Counted from the stretch's first letter, positions 8,919 through 17,770 are shown. The stretch is 37,046 nucleotides of DNA from UBA9410 sp036123585 (GCA_036123585.1 JAZADN010000082.1:1-37046); one strand, 5' to 3'. Numbers and translations: made by a program. The notes: a model not told the origin generated them from the letters alone.

Positions 8919-9365
8919 ATGGACCGCCTACTCCTCCTACTCGCCATCGCCTCCGCTGCCGCAGTCGCAGCCCATTTCCTCCAACGACGTCGTCCCGACG
9001 CCCCGGTCCGCACCGGCTGGTCGGTTCCCGCCCAAATCGACCGCAACGACTTCGACAACCCCAAGGCCCCTTGGCTGGTCGTCATCTTCACCTCCGCTTC
9101 CTGCGACGCGTGTGCCGCGGTGGCCGCCACTGCAGCCCCACTGGCCAGCGACACCGTGGAGGTACAGGTGGTCGAGTACGACGAGCGTCGTGACCTTCAC
9201 GACAGGTACGGGATCGACGCCGTCCCTCTGGTGGTGATCGCCGACGCACTCGGCGTGGTACGGGTCGACCACGTCGGGCCGGTCAGCGCCACCCACCTGT
9301 GGGGGTCCCTCGCCGAGGTCCGCGAGCCTGGCTCCACACCCGACGGGTGCGGAGCCGGCGGCTAG
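8919..9365 (+). CDS. Membrane-anchored thioredoxin-like protein
   Basis: A 148-residue protein. Residues 3-20 form a hydrophobic N-terminal anchor or signal segment. The rest follows the thioredoxin pattern: WLVVIFTSASCDACAAVA with the redox pair Cys62-Cys65 (CDAC instead of CGPC), a beta strand VEVQVVEYDE, and YGIDAVPLVVI carrying the proline that is cis in thioredoxins. It may act as an envelope thiol oxidoreductase; the partner is unknown. The ATG at 8919 is chosen because it gives the hydrophobic start, whereas the longer frame to 8721 reads over ftsH. It probably shares the ftsH transcript. Its stop codon TAG overlaps the oppositely oriented stop of the DUF5719-like gene in a single CTAG. 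Confidence 0.82.
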   Translation: MDRLLLLLAIASAAAVAAHFLQRRRPDAPVRTGWSVPAQIDRNDFDNPKAPWLVVIFTSASCDACAAVAATAAPLASDTVEVQVVEYDERRDLHDRYGIDAVPLVVIADALGVVRVDHVGPVSATHLWGSLAEVREPGSTPDGCGAGG

Positions 9366-10816
9366 TCGAGCGATTCCACCGTCCCAGCTACGGCCACCAT
9401 CGACGAGGCGGTCCAGCCGTCCGGAGCGTCGGATCGGACCGAGGCTACGACCGCCGAGGTCGACTCCACGGCTAGGACCACCGGCCCCCCGCCACCCAGC
9501 GGAAGGGCCAGATGGCCACCGGGCGGCACCTCCACGGTGGTCGGCAGGCCGTCCGGCGCCTGCCCAGCCAGGACCTTCACCGACACGGTGGCAATGCCCG
9601 CCGAGGTCGGGTTGACCACGGCCAGAACGTCGTCGACCGCGCCGAAGCGAGCGGCCACGTCCACCACCCAGCCCCGCGCCGCTACCCGGGAAGCCGGACG
9701 CACGTCGAGCCCCACCGGTCCGTCGACCGACCACCGGACCAACGAGGTGGCCACCCCGGCCCCTCCCTCAGCGTCAACGGCCGAGTCCAACGTCCTGACC
9801 TCTATCCCGTACTCCCCCCGTCCCGCCAGACGGCCATCGGATAGGTCAACCACGTGCCGCTGGCCGGCGCGCAGCACGAGCAACCACGGCTCTGCGAAAG
9901 CCTCCGGGTCGGCGAAACGCGGAACCACTTCCACGTCGACCGACTCGGTGCCCGGGTTCAGGACCGACACGCCGATCGAAGTGGCGACATCGCCGCCGCC
10001 CGCGCCGGGCAGCAGCCACGAGGTCGCCGTTCCAGCCACTCCCGGCGCGAGGTCGAGCCCGCGCCGGCCCTCAGGGTCCGAGCCGTCCGAGGCCTGAAGC
10101 CGCATGGCCACCAGACGCCCCACCCTCACGTCCACTGTCGCTGAGACCACCGACGAGTCGGCGATGCGCTCTGTCAGGTCGTAGGCCACCACCGATTGAC
10201 CGGGGACCACGACGCCCTGAGAGTCCAGCGTCTCCCGACGTCCGATGTCCCCCACGAAGCGCAGGTCGGCTACCGCGGCGGCCTGAAACGGGTTGTGGAG
10301 CAAGAGCCAAGACCGGTTACCGGGCCGCGTGGTGGTTGACCAGGGCACCAGCCAGGTGACGTCGGTCCGCGTCGGACAGGGTCGCCGATCCGCCCCGTCC
10401 GGGCCGTCCACCGCCTGCGACACGATCGCCGCGCCACCCGACACCTCAACGGTCACCGCGGCGAACAGGGAGTCGGGGACGAACCGGCCCGGCTCCACCT
10501 CCAGACGACCACCGGCCTCGATCCGGAACTCCCGGTCGACGGTGCGTCGCCCGTCGTCCACCACGGTGACCCGGCCCTCGATCGAGCGACCGGAAACACT
10601 GACCACCTCGACGCTCCGGCGATCCACTCCGTCCAACTCCGCAGTGGGCCCCGGGCAAAACCAAAGCGCAGTGACGTCACCGCTGAGGGGAACGGCCGAC
10701 GAGGCAGCCACCTCCGGCGCTACCAGACCATCAGGGCGTCCGCTCTGCCCGAGAGTCGCTCCGGCCACCACCAAGGCGGCGAGGACCACCAGAGCGGGGC
10801 CGCGGGCCGCGTTCAC
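9362..10816 (-). CDS. Secreted DUF5719-like protein
   Basis: A 484-residue exported protein with an N-terminal signal or anchor segment (GPALVVLAALVVAGATL, residues 6-22). The remainder is beta-rich, with repeated segments of the type seen in DUF5719: WLVPWSTTTRPGNRSWLLLHNP, then WLLPGAGGG followed by VSVLNPGTESVDVEV, and another repeat with LAVVNPTSAGIATVSV. These look like tandem immunoglobulin-like modules. The function of the family is unknown. The GTG start overlaps the stop of the giant GT2-like gene as GTGA, so the two are probably coupled; in actinobacteria DUF5719 genes usually sit directly behind such a glycosyltransferase, which suggests a joint role in envelope glycan assembly. 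Confidence 0.75.
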   Translation of the reverse strand: MNAARGPALVVLAALVVAGATLGQSGRPDGLVAPEVAASSAVPLSGDVTALWFCPGPTAELDGVDRRSVEVVSVSGRSIEGRVTVVDDGRRTVDREFRIEAGGRLEVEPGRFVPDSLFAAVTVEVSGGAAIVSQAVDGPDGADRRPCPTRTDVTWLVPWSTTTRPGNRSWLLLHNPFQAAAVADLRFVGDIGRRETLDSQGVVVPGQSVVAYDLTERIADSSVVSATVDVRVGRLVAMRLQASDGSDPEGRRGLDLAPGVAGTATSWLLPGAGGGDVATSIGVSVLNPGTESVDVEVVPRFADPEAFAEPWLLVLRAGQRHVVDLSDGRLAGRGEYGIEVRTLDSAVDAEGGAGVATSLVRWSVDGPVGLDVRPASRVAARGWVVDVAARFGAVDDVLAVVNPTSAGIATVSVKVLAGQAPDGLPTTVEVPPGGHLALPLGGGGPVVLAVESTSAVVASVRSDAPDGWTASSMVAVAGTVESLD

Positions 10817-13800
10817 CGCGCCATCCCCGCCCTAGCCCGTCGCCCGGTCCGGGACCAACTGGCCAGCAGGAGGAGTCCGGCAGCGACGGCCACCTGGAAC
10901 CGTCGCAGGCCACGCTGGCGTCCATCACTGAGGGTCAACGCCACCTCGTAACCACCGGCAACCCGGACCGATGGCCGGTCCACCACGCCGGTCTTCGCTC
11001 CCGCGGGAAGGACAACAGACTCCCTCTCGTCGACCGATGGCACCCATCGGTCATTCGGACCGTGCATCCACCGCAACGCTCCGTCGACGGAAACACTCAC
11101 TACGCGGTGACCGAGGTCGAGACGCTCCACCCGGGCCGGAACTACACGTCGGTTACCGTCCCGCACCACCGAGAAAGGCGCCTCCACCTCAGTGTTCCGG
11201 TAGACGGTGACCGCCCCGTTCGCAGCAGGCACCCGTTCCAAGTCCAACTGCCTAGCCAGCGCCGCGACCAACGCTTTCCCGGCGGGACGCTCAACCGCAG
11301 GCTCCGGGACCGGTGCGGAGCGTTCCACCAGCACGATGCGTGCCACACCCCAGCGACCCAGCTCCGCTCCGAGTCGGTGAAGGTCTCCTGTCACAGCCCT
11401 ACCAACCGCCTCGGACATCTCCTTCAGGCCGGTCGTCGCCCCCGGCGACCATTGGTCGGCCAGATCCGGCCGACCGTCGGTGACGGCCAAAATCGTTCCG
11501 GCTGGGAGATCCATTCCACCCGCCGAGGCCGAGGAAGACCGACCGAACGGCAAGCCGGAGACCGGCACGACCCGGCTATCGCCCAGCCACAGGATCCGCG
11601 CGTCACCGCCGAGTCGCTGCTCCCCGTCCACCGACGGTGACCAGACCTCGGGAAGAGCGTCAACCAGGTCTATCCGGGGCGCGCCCCAGGCACCGTCGAG
11701 GGATCCGACCACTACAGGCAGAGCCCCAACCCCGAGGGCGACCGCGACCACGCCCAGCAGCGCAGATCGCGTCCACCGGGCCAGCCGAGCCGACACCAAG
11801 GAGGCCATCGGCGACCCGACGGCCGAGGACCCACGATTTACAGCCTCGCCGAGGCCCGCCGCGCCTGCCGCCGATGCCCAAGCCATGCCGACGGCAACTA
11901 CTACGAGGATGGCCTCGGCCTCCACCATCCCGACCGGGCCGTCGGGAGCACCGAGCCATCCCTGGTCCATGGCCACCAGTAGGACAGCAGCCGAGGCCGT
12001 GACGAGCCAGGCCCGAACCACCACTCCGAGGTGGCGGCCGGTCGTCGCCACCAGAGCGAGGATGGGGAGGATGAACAGGGCTGCGGCAGCCGTCCGACCG
12101 GTCGCCCCGACATCGAGGCCGAGCACGTCGCGAATCCCGACTCCCTCCCGGGGCGACCCTGCCCCCGATCCGAGCGTGGCCGGATCCCGCCCCCTCAGGA
12201 GGTCCGCCACCAAGGGCAGGTGGACGACGGAGGCGAGCAGACCACCGCCTGCTGAAACCAGCAGGAGGCGTCCGAGCCCGTCGACCCGACCGGCTAGGAG
12301 AGTGCCCGAAAGGAGGCCGACGAGGACCACCACGGTCGGCACCACGAGGAGCGGATCGACGGCCACCACCGCGGCGAGCACCACCCCGGTGACCACAACC
12401 TCCGACCAGAGGTCCCGCACCCGTGTGCCCGGTCCGGGGTCCCCGCCTCGACCGCCGTAAGGCGCCATCCCCTGGGCTCCAGCCAGGCGCCGCACCACCC
12501 ACGGCACCACGGCATAGGCGGCCAACGTCGACAGGGCCCCCTCCCGTAACGCCTCCCATGGCAGGGGGACGGCGAGGTAGACGAGGACCGCCACCGCCCG
12601 GGACCGGCCACCACCCAGCGGGCGGACCAGACGCCAGACGCCTGCCGCTCCAACGGCGACGGAACCCAGGACCACCAATGTCCACCACGACCCGGTCGAG
12701 CCAGGCCAGACGCCGGCCAGAACCCCCAGGAGGGCCAGGCCGTCTGGGCCCACCAACTCCGTCCCGGTCCCGCCGATCCGCCAACCCGACCACCACGATG
12801 CCACCAGGCCCCACGGCTCGACGGGCAGGTCCCGGATCCTCCCCACCGGCACCACGCCACCCGCCAGCAGCGACCGAGATCCGAAGCCCACGATGGCCGC
12901 GGCGACCAGAAGGGCCAGTCCGCCGGGGCCGAAGACAGCGGCGAACAACGCTTGGAGGTGATGCTCCCAGGTGGAGCCCTCCCGGCCTGCCGCTAGCTCG
13001 CGCCCGGTCACCACACGGCGAAAGGCATGATGGGGTACAGCAACCGGCTCCACTGGGCGGATCAGCGCGGCCTCACTGGACCGGTGGCGCAGCCGCCGGG
13101 CTGAGGCCAGGCGCCGGACATTCCACGGCCAGGCAACCAACAGGCCCCAAGCGTGCCGGAACCGGCCCACCACCAAGCCGTAGACCATGCCAAGCAGGCT
13201 GGCCGCCAGAAGCGGAGGTGCCAGCACGGCGGCAGACCGACCATGCCCCGTCAGAAGAAGACGGACGCGCAGACGAGACCGTCGAGTCTCGTCCCACTCC
13301 AGAGGGGTCAGCCGTCGTGCAGTCGCTCCCGGTACCACCGCTACCGTCGCCCCGGCCCGACGGGCCCGCAGGCAGAACTCCACTGACCCGTCTAAGTCGC
13401 CACCCTCCGGATCGAGACCACCCAACTCGGCGTAGAGATCGGCCCGGACCATCCACACCGAGCCGGCCACAGCCAGCGGCACCAGATCAGCATCGTGCTG
13501 GCCTTGATCGGGTTCGGGGTGTCCCACCACCGGGACGGGCGAGCACAGGCGGTCGAGCCTCCAACCGGTCTCCACCAAAGAGCCATCGGGGTCGACCACT
13601 TTGGGGCCGACCACCCCGGCGTTGATGCCAATGGCACGTTCGACGAGACGGCGCACAACCGTGTCGCCCAGCACGACGCCGCCCGGCATCAGGAGGAGGA
13701 AGCCCCCGGTCGTCATCTCCGGACGGGCGGCCAACACCATGGCGACGGCCGCCGCCTGCCCGGTCCCCGAAGGCGCGGACACCACCGTCGAACCGGGGAA

Positions 13801-14019
13801 GAGGGCCGACACCCGGTCCGGAACCGCCGCAACGAATTCCTCCGGGGTGGGGTCACCCGGGCCGTAGGGAACCTCGACGACGGCCACCTCGAGGCGCTGG
13901 TGGTCCTGGGCGGCCAAGCCAGCTAGCACCGCCTCGAGTTCGGGTGCGCTCCCGCGGGCCACCACCACGGCCAGTACCGGGGCGTCGGCGGCGCGAGGGG
14001 CGGGAGGTGCAGCGTCCAC
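10813..14019 (-). CDS. Giant GT2-like membrane protein
   Basis: A 1068-residue protein with an N-terminal GT2-like domain (about 13-260) followed by many hydrophobic helices from about 265 to 785, a soluble region and a last helix near the C-terminus (VAVAAGLLLLASW). In the GT2 part AVAGSVWMVRADLYAELGG and DGSVEFCLRARRAG correspond to the acceptor-side motifs of the family. The place where a DxD-type metal motif is expected reads LLLMPGGVVL (108-117), without aspartate, so catalysis is uncertain. Close actinobacterial relatives pair with DUF5719 proteins, as here. The GTG start at 14019 fits a TAGTCT box nine bases upstream. It probably acts at the cytoplasmic membrane in cell-surface glycan synthesis; the substrate is unknown. 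Confidence 0.8.
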   Translation of the reverse strand: MDAAPPAPRAADAPVLAVVVARGSAPELEAVLAGLAAQDHQRLEVAVVEVPYGPGDPTPEEFVAAVPDRVSALFPGSTVVSAPSGTGQAAAVAMVLAARPEMTTGGFLLLMPGGVVLGDTVVRRLVERAIGINAGVVGPKVVDPDGSLVETGWRLDRLCSPVPVVGHPEPDQGQHDADLVPLAVAGSVWMVRADLYAELGGLDPEGGDLDGSVEFCLRARRAGATVAVVPGATARRLTPLEWDETRRSRLRVRLLLTGHGRSAAVLAPPLLAASLLGMVYGLVVGRFRHAWGLLVAWPWNVRRLASARRLRHRSSEAALIRPVEPVAVPHHAFRRVVTGRELAAGREGSTWEHHLQALFAAVFGPGGLALLVAAAIVGFGSRSLLAGGVVPVGRIRDLPVEPWGLVASWWSGWRIGGTGTELVGPDGLALLGVLAGVWPGSTGSWWTLVVLGSVAVGAAGVWRLVRPLGGGRSRAVAVLVYLAVPLPWEALREGALSTLAAYAVVPWVVRRLAGAQGMAPYGGRGGDPGPGTRVRDLWSEVVVTGVVLAAVVAVDPLLVVPTVVVLVGLLSGTLLAGRVDGLGRLLLVSAGGGLLASVVHLPLVADLLRGRDPATLGSGAGSPREGVGIRDVLGLDVGATGRTAAAALFILPILALVATTGRHLGVVVRAWLVTASAAVLLVAMDQGWLGAPDGPVGMVEAEAILVVVAVGMAWASAAGAAGLGEAVNRGSSAVGSPMASLVSARLARWTRSALLGVVAVALGVGALPVVVGSLDGAWGAPRIDLVDALPEVWSPSVDGEQRLGGDARILWLGDSRVVPVSGLPFGRSSSASAGGMDLPAGTILAVTDGRPDLADQWSPGATTGLKEMSEAVGRAVTGDLHRLGAELGRWGVARIVLVERSAPVPEPAVERPAGKALVAALARQLDLERVPAANGAVTVYRNTEVEAPFSVVRDGNRRVVPARVERLDLGHRVVSVSVDGALRWMHGPNDRWVPSVDERESVVLPAGAKTGVVDRPSVRVAGGYEVALTLSDGRQRGLRRFQVAVAAGLLLLASWSRTGRRARAGMAR

Positions 14020-14028
14020 GGTGGCCGC

Positions 14029-14034
14029 AGACTA
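14029..14034 (-). promoter_or_regulatory. Putative -10 box (TAGTCT) for the giant GT2-like gene
   Basis: TAGTCT on the minus strand lies nine bases before the GTG at 14019, leaving at most two or three untranslated bases. The spacing is slightly longer than at the other leaderless candidates, so this one is weaker. Confidence 0.35.
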
Positions 14035-14102
14035 CTTCCGCACCCCGCCAAGCCCCGGGCGTCGAGCCCCCGTCTAGCGCGGTCGGTGCGACTCCGGCTT
14101 CC

Positions 14103-14108
14103 TAGGAT
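14103..14108 (+). promoter_or_regulatory. Putative leaderless -10 box (TAGGAT) upstream of the rmd operon
   Basis: TAGGAT followed by six bases (GACGCA) and an ATG at 14115 that opens a nine-codon reading frame ending on the start of the reductase gene. The spacing equals that at ftsH and the aminotransferase gene. Confidence 0.45.
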
Positions 14109-14114
14109 GACGCA

Positions 14115-14144
14115 ATGCTCTATGACCGGGGGACGTCGCTGTGA
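14115..14144 (+). CDS. Possible nine-codon leader ORF overlapping the reductase start
   Basis: ATG CTC TAT GAC CGG GGG ACG TCG CTG TGA, coding MLYDRGTSL. The ATG is placed exactly where a transcript from the TAGGAT box would begin. The TGA overlaps the GTG of the reductase gene as GTGA, and a GGGGGA ribosome-binding-like stretch lies inside the leader. This fits translation of the first real gene by termination and re-initiation. Conservation cannot be judged from one sequence. Confidence 0.35.
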   Translation: MLYDRGTSL

Positions 14145-15061
14145 AGGCAGTGGTCACCGGCGCTGCGGGCTTCGTAGGCCGACACCTCGTCGACCACTTG
14201 GCCGCCGCTGGTGACGAGGTGGTCACCACCGACCGCTCCAGCGGCGGCCCGGACCTCCTCGACCCCGCCGAACTCACTGCTCTGCTAACAGAGCACCAGC
14301 CCGAAGTGGTCTTTCACCTGGCCGGCCAGGCCGACGTGGCCCGGTCGTGGACCGCCCCCACCGAGACCCTGCGGACCAACGCCGAGGGCACCCACCACCT
14401 CCTGTCTGCCGCCCGGACCGCCGGGGTGGGCCGTGTTGTCACGGTCACCAGCGCCGACGTGTACGGCGTCGTTCGCCCCGAGGAACTCCCCCTAGACGAG
14501 GCGGCACCCTTCCGGCCGGCCTCCCCCTACGCGGCCAGCAAGGCCATGGCCGACCTTGTCGCCCAGCAGGCCTACCTCGGCCACGGACAGGACGTCGTCC
14601 GGGCCCGTTCGTTCAACCACTTCGGACCCGGCCAAGGCGACGCTGGAGTCTGCTCGGCATTGGCCGCCCGGATCGCCTCCTGCGAGGCCAAAGGTGGCGA
14701 CACCATCACCGTCGGCAACCTGGAAGCCCGGCGAGACTTCACTGACGTCCGCGACGTTGTTCGGGCGTACCGACTGCTGGCCACCCACGGTCGGGGCGGC
14801 CGCGCCTACAACGTTTGCTCCGGACGAGCCGTCGCCATCTCCGAGGTGCTTGAAATTCTTCTCTCGCTGGCCGACAGGCCGATCCAGCCACTCGACGACC
14901 AAAGCCTGCACCGTCCTGTCGACCTCCCAGAACTCCGCGGCGACCCGACGGCCATCCAACGCGACACCGGATGGGAGCCCACCTTCGAGATGATCACGAC
15001 CCTCAGCGAGGTGCTCGAGGACCGTCGAAGTCGGCAACGTGCGTCTCGGGCGACAGACTGA
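14141..15061 (+). CDS. rmd: GDP-4-dehydro-6-deoxy-D-mannose reductase-like SDR
   Basis: A 306-residue extended short-chain dehydrogenase. It shows the NAD(P)-binding VTGAAGFVGRHL at the N-terminus, VTSADVYG, the catalytic SPYAASKAMADLVA (YxxxK) and the family-specific RSFNHFGPGQ and RRDFTDVRDVVRAY. These are typical of reductases that turn GDP-4-keto-6-deoxy-mannose into GDP-D-rhamnose. The next gene, five bases on, makes that very substrate, which strengthens the call. GDP-6-deoxy-talose formation cannot be excluded. The start is GTG, with GGGGGA seven bases upstream and a leader ORF ending on it. It heads the plus-strand run rmd-gmd-cofD-cofE. Confidence 0.85.
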   Translation: MKAVVTGAAGFVGRHLVDHLAAAGDEVVTTDRSSGGPDLLDPAELTALLTEHQPEVVFHLAGQADVARSWTAPTETLRTNAEGTHHLLSAARTAGVGRVVTVTSADVYGVVRPEELPLDEAAPFRPASPYAASKAMADLVAQQAYLGHGQDVVRARSFNHFGPGQGDAGVCSALAARIASCEAKGGDTITVGNLEARRDFTDVRDVVRAYRLLATHGRGGRAYNVCSGRAVAISEVLEILLSLADRPIQPLDDQSLHRPVDLPELRGDPTAIQRDTGWEPTFEMITTLSEVLEDRRSRQRASRATD

Positions 15062-15065
15062 TCCC

Positions 15066-16046
15066 ATGAACCGTCGCGCTCTGATCACCGGCATCACCGG
15101 ACAAGACGGCTCGTACCTGGCCGAACTCCTCCTTGAGAAGGGGTACGAGGTCGTCGGCCTGGTCCGTCGAAGCTCAACGGACACCGACCAGCGCATCGCC
15201 CACCTGGTCGACCAGATCGAATTCCACTCCGGCGACCTCCTGGACCAGCTCTCGCTGGTCGAGGCACTCCGCGTCCACCAGCCCACCGAGGTGTACAACC
15301 TTGCCGCCCAGTCTTTCGTGCAGGCCTCGTTCGGCCAGCCGGTCCTGACCGGAGAAGCCACCGCCCTGGGTGTCACCCGCTTGCTCGATGCCATCCGGCT
15401 CGTCGACCCGGACATCCGCTTCTATCAGGCGAGCTCCAGCGAGATGTTTGGGAAAGTCCACGAGGTTCCCCAGACCGAGGCCACCCCCTTCCATCCCCGT
15501 AGTCCCTACGGGGTGGCCAAGGTGTACGGCCACTGGATCACCGTCAACTACCGGGAGAGCTACGGGTTGCACGCCAGTTCGGGGATGCTGTTCAACCACG
15601 AGAGTCCTCGACGGGGCCTCGAATTCGTGACACGCAAGATCAGCCACGGAGTGGCCCGGATCGCGCTCGGAAAAGCCACCGAACTCCGTCTCGGGAACCT
15701 CGACGCCAAGCGGGACTGGGGCTACGCCGGTGACTACGTGGATGCCATGTGGCGGATGCTTCAGCAGGACGAACCAGGCGATTACGTGGTCTGCACCGGC
15801 GAGACCCACACTGTCCGGGAGTTCTGTCAGGCCGCCTTCGGTCGGGTGGGGCTGGACTGGGAGGAATATGTGGTGGTTGACCAGCGCTTCTACCGGCCAG
15901 CCGAGGTCGATCTGCTGGTCGGCGACGGCTCACTAGCTGCCGAGCGCCTCGATTGGCGGCCCACCGTCGGCTTCCGGGAAATCGTCGAGACGATGGTCGA
16001 TTCCGATCTGGCCCTCTTGGAGGGCCGTGAATCTGCGTCCGGCTGA
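15066..16046 (+). CDS. gmd: GDP-mannose 4,6-dehydratase
   Basis: A 326-residue SDR enzyme that converts GDP-mannose to GDP-4-keto-6-deoxy-D-mannose using bound NADP. Motifs are ITGITGQDGSYLAELLLEKGY at the N-terminus, YNLAAQSFVQASF, the catalytic SSSEMFGK, PRSPYGVAKVYGHW (YxxxK) and FNHESPRRGLEFVTRKI, all diagnostic of GMD. The RLGNLDAKRDWGYAGDYV stretch is also typical. Length is within the family range. The ATG at 15066 is five bases after the reductase stop and starts exactly at the conserved region. It supplies the substrate of its neighbour. GDP-mannose would come from ManA, the mutase fusion and the ManC-like protein, all encoded in this window. Confidence 0.95.
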   Translation: MNRRALITGITGQDGSYLAELLLEKGYEVVGLVRRSSTDTDQRIAHLVDQIEFHSGDLLDQLSLVEALRVHQPTEVYNLAAQSFVQASFGQPVLTGEATALGVTRLLDAIRLVDPDIRFYQASSSEMFGKVHEVPQTEATPFHPRSPYGVAKVYGHWITVNYRESYGLHASSGMLFNHESPRRGLEFVTRKISHGVARIALGKATELRLGNLDAKRDWGYAGDYVDAMWRMLQQDEPGDYVVCTGETHTVREFCQAAFGRVGLDWEEYVVVDQRFYRPAEVDLLVGDGSLAAERLDWRPTVGFREIVETMVDSDLALLEGRESASG

Positions 16047-17034
16047 GAGCTCCGTGGCCGATGAAGCCGCGCCGGCGGTCGCCGTGCTGGCTGGAGGCGT
16101 GGGCGCGGCGAAGCTCCTCAAGGGCATGGTTCGGGTCGTTCCCCCCGCCAGAGTCACCGCGGTTGTCAACACCGCCGACGACGTGGTCCTCCACGGCCTC
16201 CACGTGTCCCCCGACCTGGACACCGTGACCTACACGCTGGCCGAAGCGGTGAACCCGGAGACCGGTTGGGGCTTGCGGGACGAGACCTGGCAGGCCATGG
16301 ACGCTCTGGACCGGTACGGCGCCCCGACCTGGTTCCGACTCGGCGACCGAGACCTTGGTACTCATCTCCATCGAACGGGGCGCCTGGCCGCTGGCGCCGG
16401 ACTCGCCGAAGTCACCCGGGAAGTCACCAGCGCCTGGGACGTAGAAGCCATTCTGCTACCCATGACAGAGGACCCGGTGGCCACCATGGTGACGCTCGAC
16501 GACGACACGCCGGATGGCACAGAGGTCGGTTTCCAGGACTACTTCGTCGGGCTTCGCCACGACGTTCCCATCCGCTCCATCCGGTTCGCCGGGGCCCAGC
16601 ACGCCCGACCAGGACCCGGCGTGGTCGAGGCGCTAACCGACGCGTCGACGGTGGTCGTCGCCCCGTCCAACCCGATTGTGTCCATCGGCCCGCTACTCGC
16701 TATTCCTGGCATGGTGGATGCCCTGAAGGCCCGCCGGTCCGACGTGGTCGCTGTGTCACCCATCGTTGACGGAACCGCGCTGAAGGGCCCCGCAGATCGG
16801 ATGCTTAGAGAACTCGGCCACGAACCCACAGTGGTCGGCGTGGCCCGTCTCTACCGGGAGGTGGCGGCCACCCTTGTCGTGGATCGGGCCGATGCCAGCC
16901 TCGTTGACGCTGTGGAGGCCGAGGGAATGGCCTGCGTGGTCGCCGACACGGTCATGACCGACGTGGAGGTGGCCATCGATCTATGCCGGATGCTGCTCGC
17001 CACCGGCCGCCCTCCGTCGGGGGGCGGCCGGTGA
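16027..17034 (+). CDS. cofD: 2-phospho-L-lactate transferase (coenzyme F420 biosynthesis)
   Basis: Joins the activated phospho-lactate or phosphoenolpyruvate-guanosine intermediate to the deazaflavin Fo, making the F420 core. The 335-residue protein has VLAGGVGAAKLLKGM, VVNTADDVVLHGLHVSPDLDTVTY and the later APSNPIVSIGPLL, the conserved CofD/FbiA elements. The GTG at 16027 overlaps gmd by 20 bases and has GGAGG closely upstream. A second GTG at 16054, seven bases after the gmd stop, would remove nine residues and also fits the family. The stop overlaps the cofE start as GTGA. Its place behind two sugar-nucleotide genes suggests a shared transcript rather than a shared pathway. Confidence 0.95.
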   Translation: MNLRPAESSVADEAAPAVAVLAGGVGAAKLLKGMVRVVPPARVTAVVNTADDVVLHGLHVSPDLDTVTYTLAEAVNPETGWGLRDETWQAMDALDRYGAPTWFRLGDRDLGTHLHRTGRLAAGAGLAEVTREVTSAWDVEAILLPMTEDPVATMVTLDDDTPDGTEVGFQDYFVGLRHDVPIRSIRFAGAQHARPGPGVVEALTDASTVVVAPSNPIVSIGPLLAIPGMVDALKARRSDVVAVSPIVDGTALKGPADRMLRELGHEPTVVGVARLYREVAATLVVDRADASLVDAVEAEGMACVVADTVMTDVEVAIDLCRMLLATGRPPSGGGR

Positions 17035-17726
17035 GCCGGCCCATCGAACTGATCCCTGTCCACGGGATCGGCGAGGTCCGCCCTGGCGACGACCTGGCAG
17101 CCCTGATCGCCGAGGCGGTCGAGTTGCTCGACGGTGACGTCCTGGTGGTCACCCAGAAGGTGGTGAGCAAGGCGGAGAACCGCTTGGTGGACGTGGACCC
17201 CGAGGTAGGCCACAAGCCCCTGGTCGATCGCGAGTCGGTCCGGGTTCTGCGCCGGCGGGGCGACCTGGTCATCAGCGAGACCGAACACGGCTTCGTGTGC
17301 GCCAATGCCGGCATCGACCTATCCAACGTGGAGGAGGGACAGGCCGCCCTCTTACCCATCGACTCCGACCGTTCGGCCCGCCGAATCCGCGACGCTTTGC
17401 GCCACCGGTTCAGCGTGGACGTAGCCGTGGTGGTCAGCGACACGTTCGGTCGACCATGGCGTCGTGGGGTCACCGACGTGGCCATCGGCTGCGCCGGCCT
17501 CCGCCCGGTGGTGGACCTCCGGGGCACCACTGACGCCCTCGGGAGAGAACTCCAGGTCACCGAGGTGGCCGTGGTCGACGAGATCGCAGCGGCGGCCGAG
17601 TTGGTGATGGGCAAGGCCGCCGGGGTCCCGGTCGCCGTGGTCCGGGGCGTGAACCCGTCCTGGCTGGGTGACGGGTCGGTGGTTGACGACATCGTCCGCG
17701 CCCCCACCGACGACCTCTTCCGCTAA
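17031..17726 (+). CDS. cofE: Coenzyme F420-0:L-glutamate ligase
   Basis: Adds glutamates to F420-0 using GTP. The 231-residue protein carries VVTQKVVSKAEN, VISETEHGFVCANAGIDLSN, SDTFGRPWRRGVTDVAIG and GRELQVTEVAVVDEIAAAAE, all conserved in CofE. It is the single-domain form: the nitroreductase-like second half of mycobacterial FbiB is absent. The GTG start at 17031 overlaps the cofD stop in GTGA, and the conserved region begins right there, so the longer frame from 16983 is rejected. It is the last gene of the plus-strand run and converges with galE. Confidence 0.95.
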   Translation: MSRPIELIPVHGIGEVRPGDDLAALIAEAVELLDGDVLVVTQKVVSKAENRLVDVDPEVGHKPLVDRESVRVLRRRGDLVISETEHGFVCANAGIDLSNVEEGQAALLPIDSDRSARRIRDALRHRFSVDVAVVVSDTFGRPWRRGVTDVAIGCAGLRPVVDLRGTTDALGRELQVTEVAVVDEIAAAAELVMGKAAGVPVAVVRGVNPSWLGDGSVVDDIVRAPTDDLFR

Positions 17727-17728
17727 GA

Positions 17729-17760
17729 GCACCCCCAGCCACTCACCGACCATGGGGTGC
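17729..17760. terminator. Possible shared terminator between cofE and galE
   Basis: GCACCCC (17729-17735) and GGGGTGC (17754-17760) form a perfect 7-base inverted repeat around an 18-base loop in the 44-base gap between two convergent genes. There is no T run, so it may be a weak bidirectional terminator or chance. Confidence 0.3.
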
Positions 17761-17770
17761 CGGGACCTGG

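Noticed and set aside
12423..13625. 400-codon plus-strand frame
   Set aside because: Antisense to the giant GT2-like gene; Arg/Pro-rich composition without motifs marks it as a shadow frame.
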